Assembly (NCBI RefSeq): GCF_963676065.1
Contig: NZ_OY780933.1
Span: 1,662,001 to 1,726,000, forward strand
DNA length: 64,000 nt
Direction: 5' to 3'
Source of the DNA: Maridesulfovibrio sp.
GTDB lineage: Bacteria; Desulfobacterota; Desulfovibrionia; Desulfovibrionales; Desulfovibrionaceae
Within the stretch, counting starts at the first letter, position 1, and each line of letters begins with the position of its first letter. Shown here piece by piece: positions 50,274 through 59,557 of the stretch. The position numbers and the translations under genes were made by a program. Under the pieces are notes generated by a model. It searched no databases and had not been told where the DNA came from. It was given only the letters and a program-made list of their open reading frames with translations.

Positions 50274-51053
50274 ATGCTTGAAAAATTTAGAATAGCGAAA
50301 CAGGCCGAGCTGGATATGCTGCAACGGATGCAGGCCGAAGGAAAAAGTTTTACTCCCTATGCGGGGGAACGTTCATCTTTTGCCGATGCAATCCGTCGTG
50401 ATAAAAACGGTCTGAAAGTCATTGCGGAGTACAAGCGCGCTTCCCCGTCAAAGGGAGATATCAATCTCGGGCTATGCGCTGCGGATGTCGCCGGGATGTA
50501 TGCTGCCGGAGGAGCTTCGGCTATTTCAGTGCTTACCGAGGAGCAGTACTTTAAGGGTAATCTCAGCTATCTTGATGAGATAAAATCCAGTGGACTTCCC
50601 ATGCTGCGTAAGGATTTTCTGACCGATCTGCTACAGATCGAACAGACCGTGGCAACCCCAGCTTCGGCGCTGCTGGTGATTGTCCGAATGTTTAAGGATG
50701 ACGGTTATCTTAAGGAAATGATAGAAAGGACGCATGCAGCTGGACTTGCTGCGGTTGTTGAGGCTTTCGATGAAACCGATCTTGTACGGGCCAAGAAGGC
50801 CGGTGCCGAGATTATTCAGATCAATAACCGTGATCTTGATACCCTAGGTATCGACATGAATCGTTCTGTCGAATCAATCAGGCAGAAAGATGAAGGCGAA
50901 ATCTGGATCTGCGCAAGCGGGATCAGCGAGCCGGAAGACTGTGCCCGAATGAACGAACTTGGTTACGATACTGTACTTGTCGGCACTTCCATTATGTCCA
51001 GCCCGGACCCGCAGGCCAAGCTCGCATCGCTGGTTGCCGGGGGCAGGTCATGA
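50274..51053 (+). CDS. trpC: Indole-3-glycerol phosphate synthase
   Basis: A 259-residue TIM-barrel enzyme that closes the indole ring. Conserved pieces: VIAEYKRASPSKGDI, AISVLTEEQYFKG, LRKDFLTDLLQI, EIIQINNRDLDTLGIDM and the C-terminal ASGISEPEDCARM with phosphate-binding GTSIM. Not fused to trpF, which overlaps its end by 4 bp (ATGA). Confidence 0.95.
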   Translation: MLEKFRIAKQAELDMLQRMQAEGKSFTPYAGERSSFADAIRRDKNGLKVIAEYKRASPSKGDINLGLCAADVAGMYAAGGASAISVLTEEQYFKGNLSYLDEIKSSGLPMLRKDFLTDLLQIEQTVATPASALLVIVRMFKDDGYLKEMIERTHAAGLAAVVEAFDETDLVRAKKAGAEIIQINNRDLDTLGIDMNRSVESIRQKDEGEIWICASGISEPEDCARMNELGYDTVLVGTSIMSSPDPQAKLASLVAGGRS

Positions 51054-51664
51054 GTATGCTGGTCAAGGTTTGCGGCATGACTTCCAAACATGATGTGTCC
51101 ATGTGCGCGGAGCAGGGTGCGGATTTTCTGGGATTCATCTTCCATCCTTCCAGTCCACGTAATGTGGATACTGATTTTGCCCGGTCCGTTAAACCTGACC
51201 GTGCTAAAAAAGTAGGTGTATTCGTAAAGCAGAGCGCAGCGGAAGTAATCGAAATTCTGAAAAACGGCGCGCTTGATTTTGCTCAGCTGCACGGCGGACA
51301 GAACGAGGAGTTCTGTGAGGCTGTTGGCAAAGAGCAGGTAATTAAAGTGCTCTGGCCTCAGAAATATGAATCCGTAAAAGAGTTTCAGGCAGATATTGAC
51401 CGTTTTGCTCCTCATTGCGCATACATGCTTTTTGATGCCGGTAAGTCCGGCGGCGGACATGGCATGTCCATGGAATTTGAGGTTTTTAAAAAAGTGACCA
51501 TTCCGGTTCCATGGCTTTTGGCGGGTGGCCTCTCCGCCGATAATCTACAAGAGGCCTTAAGCATAGCTAAACCAAGCGGGGTTGACCTGAATTCCGGTGT
51601 GGAATCAGAACCCGGCAAGAAAGATAAGATGAAACTGGCTGCGGCTTTTGCAGCCATTAATTAA
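51050..51664 (+). CDS. trpF: Phosphoribosylanthranilate isomerase
   Basis: A 204-residue TIM-barrel isomerase. Motifs KVCGMTSKHD (general base Cys), GFIFHPSSPRNV, DFAQLHGGQNEEFC, LFDAGKSGGGHGMSMEF and LAGGLSADNL, with late GVDLNSGVESEPGKKD. It uses an ATGA overlap with trpC. Confidence 0.95.
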   Translation: MSMLVKVCGMTSKHDVSMCAEQGADFLGFIFHPSSPRNVDTDFARSVKPDRAKKVGVFVKQSAAEVIEILKNGALDFAQLHGGQNEEFCEAVGKEQVIKVLWPQKYESVKEFQADIDRFAPHCAYMLFDAGKSGGGHGMSMEFEVFKKVTIPVPWLLAGGLSADNLQEALSIAKPSGVDLNSGVESEPGKKDKMKLAAAFAAIN

Positions 51665-51683
51665 AAACAATTTGCCAGACAAG

Positions 51684-51752
51684 GCGGCGAAGCCCTACTA
51701 AAAGTTTTTGAAGAGTCCAGAGAAATTTTTCCCCAAAAGTTTCTTTGGCCCC
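51684..51752. repeat. Degenerate copy of an intergenic hairpin repeat (trpF-trpB gap)
   Basis: The 128-bp trpF-trpB gap contains an AAAAGTTTTTGAAGAGTCCA segment (51699-51718) followed by GAGAAA and an imperfect hairpin. It matches, in the opposite orientation, the sequence around the perfect hairpin after trpA (53766-53820). This looks like a dispersed non-coding repeat family. Confidence 0.6.
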
Positions 51753-51792
51753 CTGAGGGCTGCCGGAGGCATATAAAAATAAGGAAAAGATC

Positions 51793-52971
51793 ATGAAACG
51801 AGGATATTTTGGAGATTACGGCGGACAGTTTGTACCTGAACTGCTTATGCCGCCGCTGCTTGAGCTGGAAGAGGCCATGGAAAAGATCATGAAGTCCGCT
51901 GAATTTCAGCAGGAATTCACCCGTCTGCTGACTGATTTCGTCGGTCGTCCCACAGCGCTCACCCATTGCGCGAATATTTCCCGCGAACTGGGCTTTAACC
52001 TATGGCTTAAGCGTGAAGACCTCGCCCACACCGGCGCTCACAAAGTTAACAACACCGTCGGTCAGGCTTTGCTGACCAAGATGATGGGCAAGCCTATGCT
52101 TCTGGCTGAAACCGGGGCCGGTCAGCATGGCGTTGCCACCGCTACCGCCGCGGCTCTGCTTGATCTTGACTGTGAAATTTACATGGGCGCTCTGGATGTA
52201 AAACGTCAGTCTCACAATGTGCGCCGCATGGAACTTCTGGGTGCCAAGTGTGTTCCTGTTGAGTCCGGTACCCAGACTTTGAAAGACGCCATCAATGCCG
52301 CCCTGCGGAAATGGATCGCTGACCAGCGTACAACTCATTACTGCTTCGGTACTGCCGCGGGCCCGCATCCTTTCCCGCTTCTGGTTCGTGAATTTCAAGC
52401 CATCATCGGCCGCGAAGCCAAAGCCCAGTTCAAAGAAAAAACAGGTGAACTTCCTTATATGGTAGTTGCCTGCGTTGGTGGCGGTTCCAACGCCATCGGA
52501 ATGTTTCATGAATTCGTACAGGAAGAATCTGTCAAGATAGTCGGTGTTGAAGCTGCGGGAACCGGTGAACCCGGCTGTACCAACTCCGCGCCGATCAATC
52601 TGGGGACTCCCGGCGTGCTGCACGGTATGAATACCCTGCTGCTCCAGACCGAGGAAGGACAGATTCTGCCTTCCCATTCAATCGCACCCGGCCTTGATTA
52701 CCCCGGCGTAGGACCGGAACACGTGCATCTGCATGCTTCCGGCCGCGCTACCTACGGCTCTGTCAATGACCATCAGGCCTTGAATGCATTCCAGATGCTT
52801 TGCCGCAGGGAAGGAATTCTGCCGGCTCTTGAAAGTTCACACGCTGTTGCATGGGTGCTGGAGAATCGTGACTCCATCCCCAAAGATGCCAACGTAATAG
52901 TCAACTTGTCCGGTCGCGGCGACAAGGACATGGGCATTCTGGAAGACTACCTCGCCGAGCATGGAAAATAA
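51793..52971 (+). CDS. trpB: Tryptophan synthase beta chain
   Basis: A 392-residue PLP enzyme (TrpB1 type) that joins indole and serine. Visible: GYFGDYGGQFVPE at the start, the PLP lysine in LAHTGAHKVNNTVGQ, AETGAGQHGVATATAAA, VACVGGGSNAIGMF for the phosphate cup, and GVGPEHVHLHASGRATY. It follows the repeat-containing gap after trpF; AAGGAAAAG precedes ATG 51793. Confidence 0.97.
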   Translation: MKRGYFGDYGGQFVPELLMPPLLELEEAMEKIMKSAEFQQEFTRLLTDFVGRPTALTHCANISRELGFNLWLKREDLAHTGAHKVNNTVGQALLTKMMGKPMLLAETGAGQHGVATATAAALLDLDCEIYMGALDVKRQSHNVRRMELLGAKCVPVESGTQTLKDAINAALRKWIADQRTTHYCFGTAAGPHPFPLLVREFQAIIGREAKAQFKEKTGELPYMVVACVGGGSNAIGMFHEFVQEESVKIVGVEAAGTGEPGCTNSAPINLGTPGVLHGMNTLLLQTEEGQILPSHSIAPGLDYPGVGPEHVHLHASGRATYGSVNDHQALNAFQMLCRREGILPALESSHAVAWVLENRDSIPKDANVIVNLSGRGDKDMGILEDYLAEHGK

Positions 52972-52983
52972 GGGGATATTAAA

Positions 52984-53751
52984 ATGAGTATTACCAAACT
53001 TGCAGATAAAATTAATGAGGCCAAAGCTCAGGGACGTATAGGACTGATTCCTTTTCTGCCCGGTGGATATCCTAATCGAGATCAGTTCTGGAAAGAAATT
53101 CTGGAACTTGATGAGCACGGCGCGGACATAATCGAGATCGGCATGCCTTTTTCCGATCCTGTGGCAGACGGACCTGTAGTCGAGGCCGCATCTCTGAAAT
53201 GTCTTGCTGACGGAATTAATCTGAGATGGATTCTGTCCGGTCTTTCTGAAAATCGCGCAAAGATCAATGCCGGGGTGCTGCTTATGGGGTATTACAACCC
53301 GGTGTTGCAGTACGGACTGGAAGATTTTGCCAAGGATGCCTGCGCGGCCGGGGTAAACGGACTTATCATCGCTGACCTGCCTTATGAGGAAGGCGTGGAA
53401 TTTCGTGATCTGCTCGCCAAGTACGACATAGCGCTTATCCCGCTGGTCGGCCTGAATACCGAGCCTGAGCGCATGGCCCTTTATTCCAAGGGTGGCAACG
53501 GTTTTTGTTATTATGTATCAGTACTTGGAACTACGGGAGGAACGGCTTCATTGCCTGAAGAAATCAAGGAAGGTCTTGCCAAGGCACAGGAAGTTTTTGA
53601 TATTCCGGTGGCTCTCGGTTTCGGCCTTAAAGAGCCAGCTCAGCTCAAGGAGCTTGAAGGGCTGGTCGATGCTGCTGTTTTCGGCTCCGCGCTGATCAAG
53701 CACATTGACTCCGGCAAAAGTTCTGCTGAATTTATGAAAGTCTGGAAGTAA
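52984..53751 (+). CDS. trpA: Tryptophan synthase alpha chain
   Basis: A 255-residue TIM-barrel subunit that releases indole from indole-glycerol phosphate. Catalytic Glu in DIIEIGMPFSDPVADGPVV and Asp in INGLIIADLPYEEG-like VNGLIIADLPYEEG are present; phosphate-binding GFGLKEPAQL and GSALIK are at the end. AGGGGATA precedes ATG. Last aromatic gene; a perfect hairpin follows. Confidence 0.96.
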   Translation: MSITKLADKINEAKAQGRIGLIPFLPGGYPNRDQFWKEILELDEHGADIIEIGMPFSDPVADGPVVEAASLKCLADGINLRWILSGLSENRAKINAGVLLMGYYNPVLQYGLEDFAKDACAAGVNGLIIADLPYEEGVEFRDLLAKYDIALIPLVGLNTEPERMALYSKGGNGFCYYVSVLGTTGGTASLPEEIKEGLAKAQEVFDIPVALGFGLKEPAQLKELEGLVDAAVFGSALIKHIDSGKSSAEFMKVWK

Positions 53752-53765
53752 GATTTGTCTTCGGC

Positions 53766-53820
53766 GTCCAGAGGAAACCCTTTTGCAAAAGGGTTTCCTC
53801 TGGACCTCTTTCCCAAAAAC
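53766..53820 (+). terminator. Perfect 19-bp hairpin after trpA (repeat family member)
   Basis: GTCCAGAGGAAACCCTTTT (53766-53784) pairs exactly with 53787-53805. No clean T run follows (CTCTTTCCCAAAAA), so termination may be imperfect. It shares its flanks with the degenerate element in the trpF-trpB gap. Confidence 0.7.
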
Positions 53821-53873
53821 TTATGAAAGGACTTCGTTACGTTATTGGTGAAGCCTGCTGTTCAGGAGAAATT

Positions 53874-54494
53874 ATGAATCAAGATGAATTTACTCGTAAG
53901 GCAAAGAAATGGGATAGCAACCCGGAACGCAAACGTATTGCAGATAATTTTGCCGCTGCAGTGGAAAAGGCGGTTGATTTTACGGAAAAAAGTGAAGTCC
54001 TTGATTTTGGCTGCGGAACGGGACTGGTCGGCCTGCGTTTCGGCAAAAGAGTTAAGACTCTCTATGCACTTGATACATCCGCAGCCATGCTGGATATGCT
54101 TAATGCAAAATTAGCGGATGAAGATTTCGGCAATGTCGTGGTGATTCCGGTGGCTCTTCATGAAGCTGTATTGAGGAATGATTCGCTCGATGCAATCTTC
54201 ACATCCATGGCTATGCACCATGTTGAGAACCTGCCGGAAGTGCTGGAGCAGATGCGAAAATTATTAAAGAAGGACGGCAAGCTGGTTATCGGGGAACTTC
54301 TGCCGGAGGACGGCAGTTTTCACGGTGATAATGTTGTGCCTTATAATGGGTTTGAACCGGAATATTTAGCTGAAATGGTTACCAATGCCGGATTTTATGC
54401 CGTGGAGCATCAGAATCTGGGCATCTACAATAAGCCTGATAAAGAAGGCGTTGTCCGCCAGTACGGGACATTTGTTTTGATTGGACGGAAGTAG
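53874..54494 (+). CDS. Class I SAM-dependent methyltransferase
   Basis: A 206-residue methyltransferase with motif I VLDFGCGTGLVGLRFG, a motif II acid in YALDTSAAML, motif IV-like DAIFTSMAMHHVENL and a late GKLVIGELLPEDG. It resembles the UbiE/MenG-type fold but the substrate is not identifiable. ATG 53874 has AGGAG eight bases upstream; the ATG at 53823 lies in the trpA-hairpin flank and is rejected. Confidence 0.82.
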   Translation: MNQDEFTRKAKKWDSNPERKRIADNFAAAVEKAVDFTEKSEVLDFGCGTGLVGLRFGKRVKTLYALDTSAAMLDMLNAKLADEDFGNVVVIPVALHEAVLRNDSLDAIFTSMAMHHVENLPEVLEQMRKLLKKDGKLVIGELLPEDGSFHGDNVVPYNGFEPEYLAEMVTNAGFYAVEHQNLGIYNKPDKEGVVRQYGTFVLIGRK

Positions 54495-54501
54495 GGCTAT
54501 C

Positions 54502-54927
54502 TTAGCCTTTCAAATAGCCCCGCTCAATCATTCCGGCCTCGTCCTGAAAGCAGCCCATGGCTGTGAGCATTGGTATGAAACCCATTTTTTTGTAGAATCC
54601 TTCCTTACCCGGCACCGCATAGAGTATGGTGCTTACTGACCCGAGCCTTTCCATCATGGCGGTCATCATTTTTTTGCCGAGTCCGATTGATTGGTATTCC
54701 GGGAGAATACAGAGGTCGTAGATTGCGGCTTGGAATTCACCGTCGCTGATCGCCCGGGCAAAGCCGATGAATTTATTACCATCTTTGGCAAAGCAGAGCA
54801 GTTCGCTGTTTGCGGCAGCTCGGGACAGTTTTTCAGGATCGCGGGTTCCTAAAGGTGCTTTTTCAAAAATTTCAGCTATCTTTTCCCAATCGATATTTTC
54901 CGGTTTAAAGCTCAGAGTAATGTTCAT
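54502..54927 (-). CDS. GNAT-family N-acetyltransferase
   Basis: A 141-residue GNAT protein. The acetyl-CoA loop is LCILPEYQSIGLGKKMMTAMM (motif A, Q/RxxGxG type), and the C-terminal strand-helix is YAVPGKEGFYKKMGF. Substrate unknown. ATG 54927 is chosen since the longer frame to 54990 overlaps the upstream gene. Seven bp separate it from the binding-protein gene, so they form an operon. Convergent with the methyltransferase gene, 7 bp apart. Confidence 0.82.
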   Translation of the reverse strand: MNITLSFKPENIDWEKIAEIFEKAPLGTRDPEKLSRAAANSELLCFAKDGNKFIGFARAISDGEFQAAIYDLCILPEYQSIGLGKKMMTAMMERLGSVSTILYAVPGKEGFYKKMGFIPMLTAMGCFQDEAGMIERGYLKG

Positions 54928-54934
54928 TATGTGC

Positions 54935-55804
54935 TCAATTATTTTGGGGTTTTTCCGGCCAGATAATTTTCCAGTCCCTGACCCGATCATTAATTATGTT
55001 GGCCTGATGCAAAGCGCGGTACAATGTTCCGTTGTTACGCATTATCTGCAGCCCTTTCTCAAGAGCTTCGTATATCTTTTTTCCTCTTTTCCTCTTTTTT
55101 GAAATCATGAAGTGCCTGCTGTATGGAAACTTTATTTTGACTCCTTTTACCAGTTGAAGACCGCAGGTGTTCAAGTAGCTGCTGTTAATATCCTTGGGGA
55201 ATTCAAGTATGGTGTAGTCCGCTCTTTTACGGGCAAGCATCTCAAAAATGAGGGGGTAAGTGGGGGCTGTCTGGATTATTTTATTGCCCATTCTGCGAAG
55301 TGTCTTCCTGTCTAATTCCCATGACATTCCGACTATGGGAACATGTTGAATCAGATCGCTGAGATTTGGAGTTTTTTTAAGTAATTCTGAATAATCACAT
55401 GCGTATATCCCTTTTTCAAATTCTCCCTTGCTTATGAATGGAGAGGTTTTATACACGGTGTTGTCAAACTGGTCTTCCCACATGTCTGTTGCGAGAATAT
55501 GGACTTTTCCTTTCTTGAGTTCGGAAATGCAGCGGGTGTAATTGGGGTAGGGAATAAACTCAAATTTTGCATTCATTCCTCCAAGACTTAAAGCCTGCTG
55601 CATTATGATCAGCGCTATTGCCGGGCGGCTGGCGTGTGGGGAACTATAGTCATGTATTTCAAGAGGATTACCGCCTTTTTCACTAACCATTTTGTCGTAT
55701 GTCTCTTTGTTCAGCTCAATTCCTGCAACATAAATGGGCGGCTCCGCGCGCAAAGATGCCGGGCAGAGCAGAATCGCGAATAATATATATATGAAAATTT
55801 TCAT
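54935..55804 (-). CDS. Periplasmic solute-binding-like protein (SBP_bac_3 type)
   Basis: A 289-residue exported protein with signal peptide (MKIFIYILFAILLCPASLRA, cleavage before Glu-Pro) and a two-lobed binding-protein pattern: GIELNKETYDKMVSEKGGN, ELKKGKVHILATDMWEDQ, and QTAPTYPLIFEMLARKRADY. No ABC permease genes are adjacent, so it may act as a stand-alone ligand sensor. The end of the gene is 7 bp from the GNAT gene, and the CpxA-like kinase gene lies 29 bp upstream. Confidence 0.75.
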   Translation of the reverse strand: MKIFIYILFAILLCPASLRAEPPIYVAGIELNKETYDKMVSEKGGNPLEIHDYSSPHASRPAIALIIMQQALSLGGMNAKFEFIPYPNYTRCISELKKGKVHILATDMWEDQFDNTVYKTSPFISKGEFEKGIYACDYSELLKKTPNLSDLIQHVPIVGMSWELDRKTLRRMGNKIIQTAPTYPLIFEMLARKRADYTILEFPKDINSSYLNTCGLQLVKGVKIKFPYSRHFMISKKRKRGKKIYEALEKGLQIMRNNGTLYRALHQANIINDRVRDWKIIWPEKPQNN

Positions 55805-55833
55805 ATTTCGTTCCTCATGGTACGAGGCTTATA

Positions 55834-57210
55834 CTATTTAGAAGATAATGTAACTATTAACTTAAATCCCTTATTGCAGTTTTTCGCACTTATTTCACCA
55901 TCGTGGATGCGGACGATTTTTTTTGCGGCGGCAAGTCCAAGTCCTGAGCCGGGTATTTCCTGCGCCTTCAGTCTATGAAAAGGATTGAAAATTTCTTCCA
56001 GATCATCTTCCTGAAGTGGAATATGGGTGTTTGTTACCTCTATTTTAACGGTTTCTTTTACTCTAAACAGGTGCACTGAGATTGTGCCGCCCTGATCAGT
56101 ATACTTAAAGGCGTTTCCCAGAATATTATCCATAACTATTCTTATTCCGTTGCGATTGCAGCCGGAAAGCTTGATATCCGTAAGTTCGGTTTCCAGTTTC
56201 AGATTGTTGCGCTCAGCAATATATTTATACTGTTCCAGCAGTTCGTTTAAAAGTCCTTTCATGTCGACAGTTTCTTCAAGGGCCGGAGGCTTGTGCAAGT
56301 CCAGCTTGGAAAATTTGATAATCCTGCCGATCAGATCATCCATATGGGTTATTTCCGCCTGCATGCCGTTTACAAACACATCGCACCCGGATGTGTTACC
56401 CTGCTCGATGCGTTCTTTAAGCATTTCAAGGGATATACGCATTCTCGCCAGAGGGCTGCGTAGTTCGTGCGAGACATTGGCTGTTAATTCCCGGCTGGAC
56501 TTAACCATTTTTTCCAGTCCTTCAGCCATATGGTTGAACGCTTTACCCAGTTCAGCCACTTCGTCTTTACCCTTTATTTCAACTCTTTGTTTAAGATCCC
56601 CTTTACCCATTCTGGAAGCAGAGGCGGTAAGTTTTTTTAGCGGACGCACCACCCTTCTCGATACCGGTATAAGGAAGAGGGCGGCAATAATCGTTAAAAC
56701 CGCCTGCGCTCTAAGAAACCAGCTTTCTTCATTGAATTTGGGTAGGGAATGATAAAGATGATAGGTAAACGGGTAGCCCTGCGGGAGTTTGCCCGTATAA
56801 ACTCCGTAAATGCTTTTCATGCTGTCATCGCGTTTTTTATAGACGTAAATCCCTTTGCTCGATTTCGCGCTGTTACCTTCTGTAAATTCGGTCATGTCCG
56901 GAACTTTTGTGGAGGATGAAGCAATAATTTCACCATACGGGCCGGTTATCCATATGTGTGCCTCTAAAGATCCGCTCAGGTTTTTAAGCAGGGGAGTGAT
57001 TATCTTTCGTTCTGTTTCCGGTGAAGTGTGGACGTCACCCAGTTCCATTTCCACAAGGTTTTTTACAGTTAAAACCTGACGTTCCATGTGGTGCACGAGC
57101 GGGCTTTTGTCCCACGACATATGCAGCAGGACGTAAATTATCAGTTCGGAAACAACAAGAACCAGCAGAAAGGAGAGAAAAATTTTTAGATAGGTACGAC
57201 TTATTTTCAT
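55834..57210 (-). CDS. CpxA-like sensor histidine kinase
   Basis: A 458-residue inner-membrane kinase: membrane helix 8-28, periplasmic domain to about 160, second helix about 168-188, HAMP (RRVVRPLKKLTASASRMGKGDLKQRV), HisKA with phospho-His in VSHELRSPLARMRISLEML (near 250), and an HATPase domain ending GSGLGLAAAKKIV. The RSPLARMR pattern is typical of the CpxA/EnvZ branch. Its start overlaps the stop of the response regulator gene (TAATG). The pair is divergent from an RND efflux operon and probably controls it. Confidence 0.9.
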   Translation of the reverse strand: MKISRTYLKIFLSFLLVLVVSELIIYVLLHMSWDKSPLVHHMERQVLTVKNLVEMELGDVHTSPETERKIITPLLKNLSGSLEAHIWITGPYGEIIASSSTKVPDMTEFTEGNSAKSSKGIYVYKKRDDSMKSIYGVYTGKLPQGYPFTYHLYHSLPKFNEESWFLRAQAVLTIIAALFLIPVSRRVVRPLKKLTASASRMGKGDLKQRVEIKGKDEVAELGKAFNHMAEGLEKMVKSSRELTANVSHELRSPLARMRISLEMLKERIEQGNTSGCDVFVNGMQAEITHMDDLIGRIIKFSKLDLHKPPALEETVDMKGLLNELLEQYKYIAERNNLKLETELTDIKLSGCNRNGIRIVMDNILGNAFKYTDQGGTISVHLFRVKETVKIEVTNTHIPLQEDDLEEIFNPFHRLKAQEIPGSGLGLAAAKKIVRIHDGEISAKNCNKGFKLIVTLSSK

Positions 57211-57911
57211 TATTCGCTCACAAACATATATCCGGTTCCCCAGACGGTTTTTATGCGGGATTCGTGTTTCGGATATGGCTTGAAGAGCACGCGAAGTTTG
57301 CTGATATGTACATCAATGCTGCGGTCGAATGCATTGAAATCCTTACCCCATACCGAGGTCATCAAGTCATCGCGAGTCATTGGTTTTCCAGCGTTTTCCA
57401 TTAATGATTTAAGTAGCTTGAACTCAGTTGATGATAATTCTACGGATTCGCCGTCGATTTCTAGTTTCTGATGGGCCAAATGCAGGATGAGTCCGGCTAC
57501 TTTGATTTGTCCGGAATTGAGCTTTGCAGTCAGTCGCGGTTCCTGTGTACGGCGCAGAACCGCTTTTATGCGGGCCAGCAGTTCACGGGGATTGAAAGGC
57601 TTGGAAATATAATCGTCCGCGCCGAGTTCAAGGCCGACAATCCGGTCGGTGTCTTCCCCTTTCGCGGTCAGCATGATTACTGGGACACTGGAGTGCGGAC
57701 GCAGTTCTCGCAGAACTTCAAGACCGTCTTTGCCGGGCATCATTATGTCCAGAATTACTATTCCCGGTGATTCATTTTTTACTTTTTCAATCAGTCCGTC
57801 GCCGGAGGAGAGGGTCAGGACTTCGTACCCGTATCCTTCAAGGTACTGGGTGAGCAACTCTCTCAGCTTAGCATCGTCATCCACTATGAGTACGGGGTAT
57901 TGTTGTTCCAT
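57210..57911 (-). CDS. OmpR/CpxR-family response regulator
   Basis: A 233-residue regulator: receiver (residues 1-120) with acidic pair VDDD, phospho-Asp in VILDIMMPGKDG and Lys in DYISKPFNPRELLARIKAVLRR, then an OmpR-type winged HTH (130-230; LSSTEFKLLKSLMENAGKPMTRDDL and FDRSIDVHISKLR). It starts 148 bp from the divergent outer-membrane factor gene and is upstream of its kinase. Confidence 0.93.
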   Translation of the reverse strand: MEQQYPVLIVDDDAKLRELLTQYLEGYGYEVLTLSSGDGLIEKVKNESPGIVILDIMMPGKDGLEVLRELRPHSSVPVIMLTAKGEDTDRIVGLELGADDYISKPFNPRELLARIKAVLRRTQEPRLTAKLNSGQIKVAGLILHLAHQKLEIDGESVELSSTEFKLLKSLMENAGKPMTRDDLMTSVWGKDFNAFDRSIDVHISKLRVLFKPYPKHESRIKTVWGTGYMFVSE

Positions 57912-58058
57912 TTTTATATTTTACCTGCCTCTGACTTCTTGCGGAAGGGGTGGGGATATATTTTTACATTTGTTTACAACTTTTAGCATCAGCTCAAAAC
58001 AATTTACTCACTTTGCAGGTATTAGAATTAAAAATGGAAAGCAATGGAGAATAAAAAT

Positions 58059-59555
58059 ATGTCCTCAACCAAGTTGAAATTAACCGCGATCTGCATGCTG
58101 GCCTTATTCGGCCTTACCGCTTGCTCTCCGTTCAGACCGGAACCGCGTAAGACCCTTACTTTGGGGGTTCCTCCTCAATATGAACTCTATTCCGGTAAAC
58201 CGCGCGATCCCGGTAAATGGTGGGAAAGTTTTCATAACGAGGAACTTAACCGGCTGGTGGAAGAGGGGCTTGAGGCTAACTTTGATGTGCGTATCGCATG
58301 GGCCAGACTGCGTCAGCTGCGTTCCACGGCAGTAAAGTCAAGAGCCGATCTATATCCGAAATTGGACGGTAAAGGGACTTATACCAATTCCCGGTCCGGT
58401 AATGACGGCACCGAAGGCTCCAAGGGGGCCACCGATAGCGATTCTCACAAATTGGGTCTGGCTGCATCATATGAAGTTGATTTCTGGGGAAAAATTGAAG
58501 CCGAGGCCGCTTCCGGCGAGTTGAATTATCTTGCGTCCCGTGAAGATGTGAATGCCGCAGCCATGACCGTAGCCTCCGAGGTTGTTAAATGCTGGCTGCA
58601 AATTCAGTTGCAGCGCAAGAAAAAAGCAATTTACCGGAAACAGCTTGAAACTAACGAAACTTATCTTGAACTTATTGAACTCCGTTTTCGCAATTCGCTT
58701 GCCACAGCCCTGGATGTTTATCAGCAGCGGGAAACAACAGCCCGGACAAGGGCTTTAATTCCTCCTGTGGAATCTCAGGAACAGCTGAAGCTGCATGAGC
58801 TTGCCTACCTGCTGGGAAAACCAGCCGGGAGTATCGATGTGAGCACGGTGGATTTTCCCGACCTTCCGGACCTCCCGGGACTTGGCATTCCTTTTGACCT
58901 TCTTTCCATGCGCCCTGATGTACGGTCCGCCGGGCTTAAACTGCAATCAGCGGATTGGGCTGTAAGTGCTGCGAGAGCCGACCGCCTGCCCGCCATCAAC
59001 CTTTCCGCAGAGGCTATGTTTTCCAGTGCCCAGCTGGCTAATATTTTTTCCGGCTGGATGACGACCCTCACTTCTTCAATCGCCGGACCTATTTTTGACG
59101 GCAACAGGCGTGAGGCCGAAGTGGAACGCACCCGTGCCGTGGTTGATGAAAGACTGCTGAACTATAAAGACACGGTTTATACCGCGTTTAAGGATGTTCA
59201 GGATTCACTTGTGCAGGAAAAATGGCAGCACGAATACATTACAGCCCGTAAGAATCAGCTCGAAGCGGCAAAACGTAATCTTGATGAAGCCGGGTCCCGC
59301 TACCTGCAGGGGCTGGAAGACTATCTGCCTGTGCTGAATGCTTTGGTCAGCGTGCATAATCTTGAAATCAATATTGCACAGGATGAGGCTGATCTGCTCA
59401 GTTACCGAGTTTCCCTGTATCGTGCCCTTGGCGGTACCTGGACCTCTTCCCTTGAGGACGGTGCGGAGCTCAAGCCGGAAACTGAAGATATGGAAGCTGT
59501 TGCTGCTGCAAAAAAAGTTGAAAATGAAATCGTTCCTGCAAAAGAAGGTATTTAG
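58059..59555 (+). CDS. NodT/OprM-type outer-membrane efflux lipoprotein
   Basis: A 498-residue TolC-like outer membrane factor. Lipoprotein signal with lipobox LTAC at about residues 19-22; then the OMF repeats with long coiled coils, WWESFHNEELNRLVEEGL at the start of the mature region, and LRPDVRSAGLKL-like MRPDVRSAGLKLQ in the second half. ATG 58059 has GGAG upstream; ATG 58044 is possible. First gene of a three-gene RND pump operon, 3 bp before the adaptor gene. Confidence 0.88.
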   Translation: MSSTKLKLTAICMLALFGLTACSPFRPEPRKTLTLGVPPQYELYSGKPRDPGKWWESFHNEELNRLVEEGLEANFDVRIAWARLRQLRSTAVKSRADLYPKLDGKGTYTNSRSGNDGTEGSKGATDSDSHKLGLAASYEVDFWGKIEAEAASGELNYLASREDVNAAAMTVASEVVKCWLQIQLQRKKKAIYRKQLETNETYLELIELRFRNSLATALDVYQQRETTARTRALIPPVESQEQLKLHELAYLLGKPAGSIDVSTVDFPDLPDLPGLGIPFDLLSMRPDVRSAGLKLQSADWAVSAARADRLPAINLSAEAMFSSAQLANIFSGWMTTLTSSIAGPIFDGNRREAEVERTRAVVDERLLNYKDTVYTAFKDVQDSLVQEKWQHEYITARKNQLEAAKRNLDEAGSRYLQGLEDYLPVLNALVSVHNLEINIAQDEADLLSYRVSLYRALGGTWTSSLEDGAELKPETEDMEAVAAAKKVENEIVPAKEGI

Positions 59556-59557
59556 AT

